DNA of 11,536 bases from Streptosporangiaceae bacterium (GTDB taxonomy: Bacteria; Actinomycetota; Actinomycetes; Streptosporangiales; Streptosporangiaceae). Shown piece by piece: positions 1 through 6,569 of this stretch. Made by a program: the position numbers and the translations under genes. The stretch spans positions 1 through 11,536 of the forward strand of contig JASIBJ010000266.1 of assembly GCA_030045215.1 (NCBI GenBank). Direction: 5' to 3'. A model generated the notes under the pieces. It saw only the letters and a program-made list of their open reading frames with translations, was not told where the DNA came from and searched no databases. Position 1 is the stretch's first letter. Each line of letters opens with the position of its first letter.

Positions 1-587
1 GCATCGATCTTGGCCTGGTAATTGGCAGCATCTACGAAGGCGCCGCGGATCACAGCGGCCACGCCGAGCCGCGTGCTCGGCGTCTTCTTCTGCTCGCCGT
101 AGACCCGCTTCGGGTTCTCGCCGAGTGCCGACTTGAGGCCGGCCGGGGCGCGCAGCAGCATCTCGTCCACGGTCCGGCCCCAGCACTTAAGCGCGCATGT
201 CTGACCGCCGATCGGGTTGCCGGAGCCAGGGTTCACGTTCACCGCGAGCACTCCCCCGCCGACGGCGTCCCTGAAGCCCAGATCGGCAGGGTTAATCGCG
301 TCCAGCGCCCGGACGTTCGCCGTCACCGGATCGGTCATCTCATTGGTGTCCGAGCCTGCCCAGCCCTCGGCCTCCTCGTGTACGCCGACGTGACCATGCG
401 CCTCGATGAAGCCTGGCAGGACCCACGAGCCCGCCGCGTCGATCACCTGAGCGCCGTCCGGCACCTTGACCTCTGCGCCGACGGCTGCGATCTTGCCGTC
501 GGCCACCAGCACGGTGCCGTTGTCGATGGGCTCGCTGCTGATCGGAACTACCCGGCCGCCGGTGATGGCCACTGCGCTGTTGCTCAT
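1..587 (-). CDS. Amidohydrolase, N-terminal part (cut by left edge)
   Basis: The visible 195 residues are the N-terminus of a metal-dependent amidohydrolase of the imidazolonepropionase-related group (COG1228-like). Seen: an N-terminal beta-sandwich segment with the typical GGRVVP...NGTVLVADGKIAAVG pattern (about residues 10-37), then VLPGFIEAHGHVGVHEE around residues 57-72, whose His64-x-His66 is the usual first metal-ligand pair of the TIM-barrel domain. Next comes NPGSGNPIGGQTCALKCWG near residues 118-136, a stretch typical of this subgroup. The ATG at 587-585 has an AGGAG ribosome site five bases upstream (593-597). Family knowledge suggests hydrolysis of a cyclic amide or similar C-N bond; the substrate cannot be told. 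The remaining metal ligands and catalytic Asp lie outside the window. The gene is divergent from the thioesterase at 782, with a 194-bp gap. Confident on family, not on substrate. Confidence 0.9.
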   Translation of the reverse strand, partial: MSNSAVAITGGRVVPISSEPIDNGTVLVADGKIAAVGAEVKVPDGAQVIDAAGSWVLPGFIEAHGHVGVHEEAEGWAGSDTNEMTDPVTANVRALDAINPADLGFRDAVGGGVLAVNVNPGSGNPIGGQTCALKCWGRTVDEMLLRAPAGLKSALGENPKRVYGEQKKTPSTRLGVAAVIRGAFVDAANYQAKID

Positions 588-781
588 CAGGTCTCCTTAC
601 CAGGGTCGGCGAGGACCGGCCCGTTCCGTTGCAGGCTGCAGCCACCACCTTAACGGGACATTTCCCGGCATGCTCGCGCGGGGACGGGAGGTTCCCAGGT
701 CAGGAACCGTCGTCGCCGCGCTCCGGGCAGGCACTACGGTGGCTGCAGGCTGAGCTGGGGCGCACATGAGGGAGCGAGGAT
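588..781. other. Divergent intergenic region with small dyads
   Basis: This 194-bp gap separates the divergent amidohydrolase and thioesterase genes and must carry both promoters. I see no convincing -35/-10 pair. It holds several short inverted repeats: GGCTGCAGCC (634-643), CGGGA-N4-TCCCG (654-667) and GGTTCC-N7-GGAACC (690-708). GGCTGCAG recurs at 742-749. No coding frame here looks real. Confidence 0.5.
690..708. promoter_or_regulatory. Possible operator: GGTTCC-N7-GGAACC dyad
   Basis: A perfect 6-bp inverted repeat with a 7-bp spacer lies in the divergent gap, about 75 bp before the thioesterase start and 100 bp before the amidohydrolase start. Its size and position suit a dimeric repressor site. 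No regulator gene is adjacent and only one copy is seen, so the call is an inference. Confidence 0.3.
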
Positions 782-1174
782 ATGAGCGCGGCGTTCGAGC
801 ACGAGGTCAGGGTGCGGTGGCGCGACACTGACGCCCTGGGCCACGTCAATAACGCGGTGTTCATGACCTATCTCGAGGAGGCCAGGGACGCCTTCTACGC
901 AGCCGTGGTCGGCCGCGATCCGATCTACGTGGTGGTCCGGATAGAGGCCGAATTCCTGGCCGAGATCCGGTACGAAGACCGCCTGGTGACGGTTCGGATA
1001 GAGGTCGAGCACCTTGGCACGACCAGCTTGACCACACGGGAGACGATCTTGACCGGGGCGCAGGAAGTGGCGGCGAAAGCCCGAGTCGTGACCGTCCGGT
1101 GGGACGAGGCGAGCCGCAAGCCGGTCCCGTTTACGCCGGTGGAGCGTGCGCGCGTAGCCGCGGCCAAGGGCTGA
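782..1174 (+). CDS. Acyl-CoA thioesterase, 4HBT/YbgC-like hotdog fold
   Basis: A 130-residue single-domain hotdog thioesterase, the normal length for the 4-hydroxybenzoyl-CoA thioesterase/YbgC family. These cytoplasmic enzymes hydrolyse acyl- or aroyl-CoA thioesters to free acid plus CoA, usually as tetramers. The diagnostic N-terminal motif is clear: VRWRDTDALGHVNNAVFMTY, residues 11-30, with Asp17 in the position of the family's catalytic aspartate, followed by the L-E-E-A-R start of the long central helix. The ATG at 782 has purine-rich GGGAGCGAGGA just upstream; the ATG at 766 is in another frame. It is divergent from the amidohydrolase and convergent with the alpha/beta hydrolase ending at 1224. 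The acyl substrate cannot be inferred. Confidence 0.92.
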   Translation: MSAAFEHEVRVRWRDTDALGHVNNAVFMTYLEEARDAFYAAVVGRDPIYVVVRIEAEFLAEIRYEDRLVTVRIEVEHLGTTSLTTRETILTGAQEVAAKARVVTVRWDEASRKPVPFTPVERARVAAAKG

Positions 1175-1196
1175 CCGCGGAGACTGGCCGCAGCGG

Positions 1197-1218
1197 GTTC
1201 GCCATTACGGGCGTGAAC
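1197..1218. terminator. Possible shared terminator between convergent genes
   Basis: GTTCGCC and GGCGTGAAC can pair over a short loop with a two-base bulge, in the 49-bp gap between the thioesterase stop (1174) and the alpha/beta hydrolase stop (1224). The stem is short and there is no T-tract, so this rests mainly on position. Confidence 0.3.
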
Positions 1219-1223
1219 TGGCA

Positions 1224-2144
1224 TCAGGCAAAGGCGAACTGCTCGATCAGCCGCGTGAGCGCGAGTGGCTGATCGCTCTGAACCGCGTGTCCGGCCTCGG
1301 GGACGACCTCCACCCGCAAGCCCGGCTGCGCCTCGCGGAACCGGTCCGCGTCGGCGTCGCGGACGAACCCAGAGTCCGCCCCGCGCACAAGCATGACCGG
1401 CACGCTGATCGCCGCCACGTCGTCCCACAGCGCGGTGAAGTCCGTGACCGCCTGCGGGCGGCCGAACAGATCGTGGCGCCACGTCCACCGGCCGTCCGGC
1501 TGCTGGACCGAGTTATGCCGCACGCCTCGCTGCACCGCAGACCGCGGCCGCCGCGGGCTGGCAGCCGCTGCCGCGTCCACCATCGCGTCGAACGTGTCGT
1601 ACACGGGCGGTCCTGACAGCAACGCCACCGCGCCTCGGTTGGCCGGGCTGAGTTGCCCGACTGGTTCGTGCACCTGCGGGGTCACGTCGACGATAACGAG
1701 CCTGCGGACAAGGTCGGGGCGCACTGCGGCGAGCCGGATCGCGGTTGCGCCGCCGAGGGACATGCCCACCACGACGAGGCCGCGGCCGGGCCAGCGACCG
1801 TGGAGCTGATCGAGCACCGTGGCGACCGCCTCGGCGTTGCGCCACGGTCCGTAGTTCCGGTCGGCGCGCCGGCCGGAGTGTCCGTGGCCGGGCAGGTCGA
1901 TCGCGATCACCGGGCGGCCGAGCGCCAGCGCCACCGTGTCCCAGGTGTGGGCATTCTGCCCGCCGCCGTGCAGCAGCGCGAGCTCGGGCAGGGTGCCACG
2001 CCAGACGATCGCACTGATCTCCTGACCGGGCCCGACCGTGAACGTCCGACGGACGACCGGCGGGCGCGCACCGAACGGCAGGCCGGCCTCGGCCGCGTTA
2101 TCTGCCAGCAGGCCGAACTCGTCGTAATCAACCGCCCCAGTCAT
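1224..2144 (-). CDS. Alpha/beta hydrolase (306 aa)
   Basis: A complete alpha/beta-hydrolase-fold protein. Seen: the HGGG oxyanion-hole segment at 59-62, strand-turn IDLPGHGHSG at 82-91, the nucleophile elbow GMSLGG with Ser129 (127-132), and EAGHAV with catalytic His286 near the C-terminus. The acid is probably Asp257 in LVRGADSGF; many relatives carry the acid two residues later, where this protein has Gly259, so the acid is less certain. The family includes esterases, lactonases, C-C bond hydrolases and epoxide hydrolases, and the sequence does not decide among them. ATG at 2144-2142 is preceded by GGAGG eight bases away. It follows the F420-type oxidoreductase by 18 bp on the same strand, so the two are very likely co-transcribed and may act on successive intermediates. 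No signal peptide, so cytoplasmic. Confidence 0.92.
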   Translation of the reverse strand: MTGAVDYDEFGLLADNAAEAGLPFGARPPVVRRTFTVGPGQEISAIVWRGTLPELALLHGGGQNAHTWDTVALALGRPVIAIDLPGHGHSGRRADRNYGPWRNAEAVATVLDQLHGRWPGRGLVVVGMSLGGATAIRLAAVRPDLVRRLVIVDVTPQVHEPVGQLSPANRGAVALLSGPPVYDTFDAMVDAAAAASPRRPRSAVQRGVRHNSVQQPDGRWTWRHDLFGRPQAVTDFTALWDDVAAISVPVMLVRGADSGFVRDADADRFREAQPGLRVEVVPEAGHAVQSDQPLALTRLIEQFAFA

Positions 2145-2162
2145 GCGCAGTACCTCCGCCGG

Positions 2163-3194
2163 CTAGCTGAGCCAGCCCGCCACCGTCTCGATGTCGCCCA
2201 TGCCGTTCGGGCCGACCGGCTGCACATTGAGGATAGTCACGCCCGATTCGCGGTAGGCGGCGATCTGGTCGCGGACAAAGCTCTCAGAGCCCACCAGGGA
2301 CGTGCCCACGACGAGCTCGTCAGGTACCAGGGCGGCTGCTTCCTCCTTCCGGCCGGCCAGGTAGGCGTCCTGGATCTGATCGGCCTCCCGCTCGAACCCA
2401 TAGCGCCTGAGGACGTCGTTGTAGAAGTTCCGCCCGCGCGCGCCCATGCCGCCAAAGTACAGCGCCAGCACCGGCCGGGCCCGCTCTCGGAGGTGCTCGA
2501 CGTCGTCGCCGATGGCCAGCAGCCCCCCGGCGACAACCTCCAGCGGGGCGAGACCCTCCTCGCGGCGGGCCCGGCCGGCGGCTAGTGGCTCGCCCCACAC
2601 GCGCGCCGCTCGCTCGGGCCAGTAGTGCAGCGGCAGCCAGCCGTCGGCGATGGCGGCGGTCAGCTCCACGTTCTTCGGTCCGAGGGAGGCGATATAGACG
2701 GGGATGCGCTCGCGGATCGGATGATCGATCAGCTTGAGCGGCTTGCCCAGGCCGGTTCCCTGCTCGGCGGGCAGCGGGATCTGGTACCGGGAACCGTAGT
2801 GCTCGAGCCGGTCTCGCCGCCAGACCGAGCGGCAGATCTCGATGATCTCCGCCGTGCGCGCCAGCGGTGCGTCGTAGGGCACGCCGTGGAATCCCTCGAT
2901 CACCTGCGGGCCAGACGCGCCGATGCCGAGAATGAACCGGCCACCCGACAGCCGGTCCAGCCCGACTGCCGTCATCGCGAGCACGGAGGGCGTCCTGGTG
3001 TACAGCGGCAGGATCGACGACCCGAGCTGCGCCCAGCGCGTCACCGCGGCCAGAAACCCCAGGGCCGACACCGCGTCGGCGGTGTAGGCCTCGCCGACCC
3101 ACAGGTACTCGACACCGGCGTCTTCGAGCCGCCGCGCCTGCCCGGTAAAGGATTCGCGGTTATCCCGCATGCCGACGACGGCGCCAAGCTTCAC
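2163..3194 (-). CDS. F420-dependent luciferase-like oxidoreductase (LLM class)
   Basis: A 343-residue bacterial-luciferase-like TIM-barrel protein. Seen: N-terminal MKLGAVVGM...ARRLEDAGVEYLWVGEAYTAD (residues 1-40), a strand LGSSILPLYTRTPSVLAM (57-74), the family hallmark LDRLSGGRFILGIGASGPQV (79-98), and IADGWLPLHYWP near 185-196. From memory it resembles mycobacterial Rv3520c-type proteins, which the LLM classification places among F420 users; I could not run that comparison. Such enzymes transfer hydride between F420 and small organic substrates, though some members use FMN. The start is GTG at 3194-3192, with GGAGG eight bases upstream. It is the first gene of a two-gene unit with the alpha/beta hydrolase 18 bp downstream. 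A weak TAGCCT -10-like element lies upstream, without a clear -35. Confidence 0.92.
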   Translation of the reverse strand: MKLGAVVGMRDNRESFTGQARRLEDAGVEYLWVGEAYTADAVSALGFLAAVTRWAQLGSSILPLYTRTPSVLAMTAVGLDRLSGGRFILGIGASGPQVIEGFHGVPYDAPLARTAEIIEICRSVWRRDRLEHYGSRYQIPLPAEQGTGLGKPLKLIDHPIRERIPVYIASLGPKNVELTAAIADGWLPLHYWPERAARVWGEPLAAGRARREEGLAPLEVVAGGLLAIGDDVEHLRERARPVLALYFGGMGARGRNFYNDVLRRYGFEREADQIQDAYLAGRKEEAAALVPDELVVGTSLVGSESFVRDQIAAYRESGVTILNVQPVGPNGMGDIETVAGWLS

Positions 3195-3258
3195 GGCCGG
3201 TACCTCCGTGCTGTGCTGTTCCGCGAGATTGAGGCTAGTGTTCAGCCGCGCGGACCGC

Positions 3259-3292
3259 CATGCCCGGATCTGCGGCGGCTTGGCCGGGCATG
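3259..3292 (-). terminator. Hairpin A: 9-bp perfect stem, second of two behind the MFS gene
   Basis: CATGCCCGG (3259-3267) and CCGGGCATG (3284-3292) form a perfect 9-bp stem around a 16-base spacer. It lies three bases from hairpin B. Read from the MFS gene it would be the second, back-up terminator; it also sits about 65 bp upstream of the oxidoreductase start, so it could belong to that gene's promoter region instead. Confidence 0.5.
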
Positions 3293-3295
3293 CCG

Positions 3296-3333
3296 CGGGA
3301 GATCTGGCCGGCCGCAGCCGGGCAGATCTCCCG
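3296..3333 (-). terminator. Hairpin B: strong terminator-like stem-loop behind the MFS gene
   Basis: CGGGAGATCTG (3296-3306) and CAGATCTCCCG (3323-3333) form a perfect 11-bp stem. Inside it, after one G-G mismatch, CCGGC (3308-3312) pairs with GCCGG (3317-3321) around a CGCA tetraloop. It starts 16 bases beyond the MFS stop codon. No U-tract follows on the transcript, which is common for actinomycete terminators. It would insulate the downstream oxidoreductase-hydrolase operon from the exporter transcript. Confidence 0.7.
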
Positions 3334-3349
3334 TTGGGTGCCGGACGCG

Positions 3350-4831
3350 CTAACGCCGGGCGGGCACCCGGTCAGGCTCGGCGACCTCCTGGCCGGTCTG
3401 CGCCAGTTCCGCGGCCTCCGGGGCGGCGACGGCCGGCCGGGCGCGGTCCTGCACAAAGCTGCGGAGGGCGACGTAGCCGATGATCGCGCCGGCTGCCAGC
3501 AGGACAACCGTGACGAGCAGCCCGTCGTGGTAGCCGTCAAGGAACGCGGCGCTCGCGCTAGCGCCCTGGTGCAGCGCGCTGCCTTGACGCGAGCGGAGCA
3601 CCGCGCCGATCACCGTGATGCCGAGCAGCCCGGCGAGCTCCCGCGACGCATTCAGCAGCGCAGAGGCTACCCCCGTCCGCTCGGGCGGCATCGAGTGCAG
3701 GACCGCGCTGGTAACCGGCACGTTCATCAGGCCGGCGCCGGAGCCGAAGACCACGAAGCCGGGCATCAGGGTCGCGAACGTCGCGCCGCCGCCAAGCCTG
3801 GCGAACAGGTAGAGCCCGACCGCCATGACCGCCATGCCCAGCCCCACGGTCCGGTGCGTGCCGATGAGCCGCACCACCCGCGAGGCGAGGGAGGCGGACG
3901 CGGCCACGCTGATCGCCAGCGGCACGAATGCCAGGCCCGCCTTCGTCGGCGAGAAACCCAGGATCGTCTGCAGGTAGATCGAGGTGAAGAAGTAGATGCC
4001 GAGGATTCCGAACGCCCACAGCATGATCACCGCCGAACCGCCGCTGAACACGCGGGAGCGGAACAGGCGCGTGTCCACCATCGGGTTCTCGGTTCGGGAC
4101 TCGATCAGGAGGAACGCGGCGGCGCCCACGGCCGCGACCCCGAACGCCGTCATAATCAGGCCAGACGTCCAGCCCTTGTCGTGACCCTCGATCAGAGCGT
4201 AGGTGAGCGCGAACAGCGCGACCGCCGAGCTGACGAGGCCGGGAATGTCCAGCCTCCGGGTGGCGGAGTCATCTCGTGACTCGACGATGGTCCGAGTGCC
4301 GATCGCAGCGGTGACGACGCCAATCGGCACGTTGATGAAGAAGATCCAGCCCCAGTGGTAGTGCTGGCTGATGTAGCCGCCGATCAGCGGCCCGAATGCG
4401 ATGGCCAACGCGCCGATGGCGGTCCAGGTGCCGATGGCGCTTGTGCGTTCCCTCGAGTCGGTGAAGGTGGCCATGATGATCGCCAGCGTTGTGGGGACCA
4501 GCAGCGCGGCCCCGAGTCCCTGCACCAGCCGGGCGGCGATCAGTTCGGTTCCGCTCCCGGACAGGCCGGCCGCGAATGACGCGAGCGTGAAGACCGACAG
4601 GCCGAGCAGGAACAGCCGCCGGCGGCCGTACAGGTCAGCCATCCGCCCGCCGAACAGCATCAGGCTGGCGAACACCAGGACATAGCTGCTGACCACCCAC
4701 TCCAGGCCCGCGATCGACAGATGCAAGTTTCGCTGGATTGTCGGGATTGCAACGTTAGTCACGTTGTTGTCGAGGTAGGTCATGAAGGTGGCCAGGCTCA
4801 CCGCCACCAAGATCCACCAGCGTCTCTGCAT
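3350..4831 (-). CDS. MFS drug exporter, DHA2 (EmrB/QacA-like, 14 TM)
   Basis: A 493-residue integral membrane protein of the drug:H+ antiporter-2 type, which exports hydrophobic drugs or metabolites at the expense of the proton gradient. Seen: TM1 ends with YLDNNVTNVAIPTI (residues 19-32), the DHA2 form of the LDxTIVNVALP motif with Asp21; motif A is GGRMADLYGRRR (61-72); a motif-C-like GPLIGGYIS lies at 147-155, followed by WGWIFFINVPIG. Repeated hydrophobic segments through the C-terminus fit 14 helices, and the length is typical. I chose ATG 4831 because GGAGGG lies eight bases upstream and MQRRWW leads straight into TM1; an in-frame start at 4882 would add 17 unlikely residues and fall inside the operator array. 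Divergent from the TetR gene at 4953, its probable repressor. Substrate unknown. Confidence 0.95.
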   Translation of the reverse strand: MQRRWWILVAVSLATFMTYLDNNVTNVAIPTIQRNLHLSIAGLEWVVSSYVLVFASLMLFGGRMADLYGRRRLFLLGLSVFTLASFAAGLSGSGTELIAARLVQGLGAALLVPTTLAIIMATFTDSRERTSAIGTWTAIGALAIAFGPLIGGYISQHYHWGWIFFINVPIGVVTAAIGTRTIVESRDDSATRRLDIPGLVSSAVALFALTYALIEGHDKGWTSGLIMTAFGVAAVGAAAFLLIESRTENPMVDTRLFRSRVFSGGSAVIMLWAFGILGIYFFTSIYLQTILGFSPTKAGLAFVPLAISVAASASLASRVVRLIGTHRTVGLGMAVMAVGLYLFARLGGGATFATLMPGFVVFGSGAGLMNVPVTSAVLHSMPPERTGVASALLNASRELAGLLGITVIGAVLRSRQGSALHQGASASAAFLDGYHDGLLVTVVLLAAGAIIGYVALRSFVQDRARPAVAAPEAAELAQTGQEVAEPDRVPARR

Positions 4832-4855
4832 GCCTGCTGCCCTCCGAGCTTTGCA

Positions 4856-4907
4856 TGTACCCTGTCCTTGTACGTAGGACATGTACGTTGCACCTATACG
4901 ATGTACA
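4856..4907. repeat. Four head-to-tail 13-bp operator-like units
   Basis: Four abutting 13-mers start at 4856, 4869, 4882 and 4895: TGTACCCTGTCCT, TGTACGTAGGACA, TGTACGTTGCACC and TATACGATGTACA. Positions 1, 3, 4, 5, 9 and 12 are the same in all four. Each is a variant of the palindrome TGTAC-N3-GTACA, with 2, 1, 2 and 1 departures. Overlapping units 1 and 2 is a further dyad, TGTCCT-N7-AGGACA (4863-4881). The array lies in the leader of the MFS transcript, ending about ten bases upstream of its ribosome site. The natural inference is binding by the adjacent TetR protein. Confidence 0.75.
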
Positions 4908-4926
4908 TGACTAGCACAGTCTTACT

Positions 4927-4939
4927 TGTACGACGTATA
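4927..4939. promoter_or_regulatory. Fifth operator-like site TGTACGACGTATA
   Basis: A 13-bp near-palindrome with one departure from TGTAC-N3-GTACA. It matches the unit at 4895 read on the other strand, and its centre (4933) is 32 bp, about three helical turns, from that unit's centre (4901). It lies between the -35 and -10 of the predicted MFS promoter and overlaps the TetR -10 hexamer, so occupancy would silence both genes. Confidence 0.65.
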
Positions 4940-4941
4940 GT
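4936..4941 (+). promoter_or_regulatory. -10 element TATAGT of the TetR gene
   Basis: TATAGT matches TATAAT at five of six positions and would place the start of transcription near 4948, only about five bases before ATG 4953. With no Shine-Dalgarno sequence before that ATG, a leaderless or nearly leaderless message is likely. No good -35 is visible. Confidence 0.45.
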
Positions 4942-4952
4942 TGTCAACTGTT

Positions 4953-5633
4953 ATGGATGCAGCGCAGACAGATGAGTCGCAGCGACCGCGGCTGAGCAAG
5001 GCCGCCGTCGTCGAGCGAGGCCTTGCCCTGGCCGACGCCGAGGGCCTGGAAGCCGTGACAATCCGGCGCCTGGCCACCGAACTCGGCGTAACGCCCATGG
5101 CCCTTTACTGGCACTTCCGCAGCAAGGACGAGTTGCTGACCGGGCTGGCGGACAGGATCTGGGCCGAGATCGACGTGCACATCGAGGCCGGGGCCGACTG
5201 GTCAGCCCAGCTGCGCAGCATCATGGAGTCGCTCGTCCACGTGCTGCGCATCCACCCGAGCGCCTCCCAGCTGCTGATCTCGGGGGAGAAACGCGCGAGC
5301 GAGGCCGCGCTGGTCGCCACCGAGAGAACGCTGGAGATCCTCAAGCGTGGTGGTTTCGACCCTGAGCACGCGGCCGTGATCGCCCGCAGCGGGCTGTTCA
5401 CCGGCCTCATGCTCGTGCTGAGCGAGCCGGGCAACGAGCCGGGGGTGGGCGCGGACGAAAAGGTCGAGCACATGCGGCAGAGCCGGGTGCGCCTGGCACT
5501 GCTGCCGCCCGACCGCTTCCCCCGAGTGGTCGAGGCGGCAGGGCCGCTGACCGACAGCGATAACCCCGAGTTTCACTACCAGGTGGGCATCGATCTGTTC
5601 ATCGCCGGCGTGCGGGCACTGGCGCCGCGCTAG
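4953..5633 (+). CDS. TetR/AcrR-family repressor (likely of the MFS exporter)
   Basis: A 226-residue DNA-binding repressor with the standard layout. The N-terminal TetR domain runs over residues 14-75: LSKAAVVERGLALADAEG, then the helix-turn-helix VTIRRLATELGVTPMALYWHF (35-55) and the KDELL that follows it in most members. The alpha-helical C-terminal part (about 85-225) resembles the TetR_C_1 ligand-binding domain found with drug-efflux regulators. Family knowledge: a dimer binds a short palindrome and is released by a small-molecule ligand, often a substrate of the neighbouring pump. Divergence from the MFS gene and the multi-copy palindrome between them fit this role, including autoregulation. 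A TTG start at 4941 is unlikely because it falls on the -10 hexamer, so ATG 4953 is used. Confidence 0.93.
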   Translation: MDAAQTDESQRPRLSKAAVVERGLALADAEGLEAVTIRRLATELGVTPMALYWHFRSKDELLTGLADRIWAEIDVHIEAGADWSAQLRSIMESLVHVLRIHPSASQLLISGEKRASEAALVATERTLEILKRGGFDPEHAAVIARSGLFTGLMLVLSEPGNEPGVGADEKVEHMRQSRVRLALLPPDRFPRVVEAAGPLTDSDNPEFHYQVGIDLFIAGVRALAPR

Positions 5634-5637
5634 AAGC

Positions 5638-5649
5638 GACCGATCGGTC
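5638..5649. other. 12-bp palindrome GACCGATCGGTC between convergent genes
   Basis: A perfect uninterrupted 12-bp palindrome begins five bases after the TetR stop codon, in the 38-bp gap before the stop codon of the convergent alpha/beta hydrolase. With no loop bases it is a poor hairpin, though it could contribute to bidirectional termination; a protein site is equally possible. Confidence 0.35.
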
Positions 5650-5671
5650 CGAGCACCGCAGGCACCGCGAC

Positions 5672-6469
5672 TCAGCCGATGAAGTCGTCGACCACGGCGG
5701 CGAGATGTGGCGACGTCGCGATGTTGTAGTGGGTGAGGCCGGGCAGGATCGCCAGCCGCATCGGTGTCGGCAGTGACCCGTCCCAGCCCGCGTCCTTGAG
5801 GCCGCCGCCGAGCAGCGCGTAGAACTCCGCCGCGTGCCTGGGCGGAATGCTGTCGGCGTCGCCGTAGACCAGCAGCGTCGGGCTGGTGATAGCGCGGACC
5901 TCGTCGCTCCAGTCGTACGGGCGGCGCACCAGGTCTCCGGTCTTGTCCATCAGCGCCGGGAAGCCGTCAGGATCTGGCGCGACCGCCGACCAGGCCGCGT
6001 ACATCGGTGAGTGCCGCATCTGCTCGAAGCCGGCGCTGCTCATCTGGTCGAACCCGGCAATGACTTCCGGGTACCAGTCGTCGCGCCGGCATGGAATCGA
6101 CACCAGCGCCAGCCGCCGCACGCGATCGGGATGCTGGATGGCGCAGCGCAGGCTGGCATTGGCGCCGAGCGAGAAACCGAACAGGTCGGCTTGCCGGAGC
6201 CCGAGCTTGTCGATCAGGCCGGCGATGTCGTCGCCAAAGGTTTCATAGCGGAACGAGCGGTCGACGTCGCGCGTGTGCCCATGACCCTGCAACTCGATCG
6301 CGATGACCCTACGGCGCCGCGCAAGCCGGTCGAGCACATCGCCGAACATCGTGGTGAGCCCGTAGCCGCCATGAGTCACGATCAACGGCACCCCTCCGTC
6401 GCCGCGGCTCTCGGTATACATGTTCACGCCGTTGACTGCAACGTACGCGGTCGTGGGCTGGCTAGTCAT
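5672..6469 (-). CDS. Alpha/beta hydrolase (265 aa)
   Basis: A compact alpha/beta-hydrolase-fold enzyme. Seen: oxyanion segment THGGYG (32-37), ELQGHGHT (59-66), nucleophile elbow GFSLGA with Ser100 (98-103), the acid in VYGDADSI (Asp206 by the G-x-x-D spacing, with Asp204 as alternative), and LTHYNI with His247. All three triad members are present, so it should be active, probably on an ester, lactone or epoxide; the substrate is not decidable. The ATG at 6469-6467 is preceded by GGAGGAG six bases away. An in-frame extension to 6742 would add 91 residues of low-quality sequence overlapping the FAD oxidoreductase, so I reject it. Divergent from that oxidoreductase across 100 bp and convergent with TetR. 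It is not obviously a duplicate of the hydrolase at 1224-2144; only the generic motifs are shared. Confidence 0.92.
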   Translation of the reverse strand: MTSQPTTAYVAVNGVNMYTESRGDGGVPLIVTHGGYGLTTMFGDVLDRLARRRRVIAIELQGHGHTRDVDRSFRYETFGDDIAGLIDKLGLRQADLFGFSLGANASLRCAIQHPDRVRRLALVSIPCRRDDWYPEVIAGFDQMSSAGFEQMRHSPMYAAWSAVAPDPDGFPALMDKTGDLVRRPYDWSDEVRAITSPTLLVYGDADSIPPRHAAEFYALLGGGLKDAGWDGSLPTPMRLAILPGLTHYNIATSPHLAAVVDDFIG

Positions 6470-6569
6470 CCTGCGCTCCTCCCTGAGCTCCGGCGGCGCG
6501 GTCGCCTCCACCATGAAACGCGCGGCCGGCGGCGGACTCATCGCTCGCGGCCTGCGGCACACTGAATCC

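Larger units (their letters stand above)
4919..4947 (-). promoter_or_regulatory. Predicted promoter for the MFS gene
   Basis: On the minus strand a perfect -35 TTGACA (4947-4942) is followed, after a 17-bp spacer, by TAAGAC (4924-4919), a weak -10. Transcription would begin near 4912 and give a leader of about 80 bases that contains the four-unit repeat. The fifth operator-like site (4927-4939) fills the spacer, so a bound repressor would block polymerase. The weak -10 keeps confidence moderate. Confidence 0.5.

Noticed and set aside
1653..2585. Long plus-strand open frame (310 codons) antisense to the hydrolase and oxidoreductase
   Set aside because: It crosses two clear genes and their gap, is rich in Arg, Ala and His, has no recognisable domain, and is the usual mirror of GC-rich codon bias.
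3260..4279. Plus-strand open frame of 339 codons opposite the MFS gene
   Set aside because: Low-complexity, charged, hydrophilic product with no domain. It runs through the tandem hairpins and mirrors the exporter's codon bias.
4832..4882. N-terminal extension of the MFS protein to 4882
   Set aside because: It would begin inside the operator array and lacks a ribosome site; ATG 4831 has GGAGGG at ideal distance.
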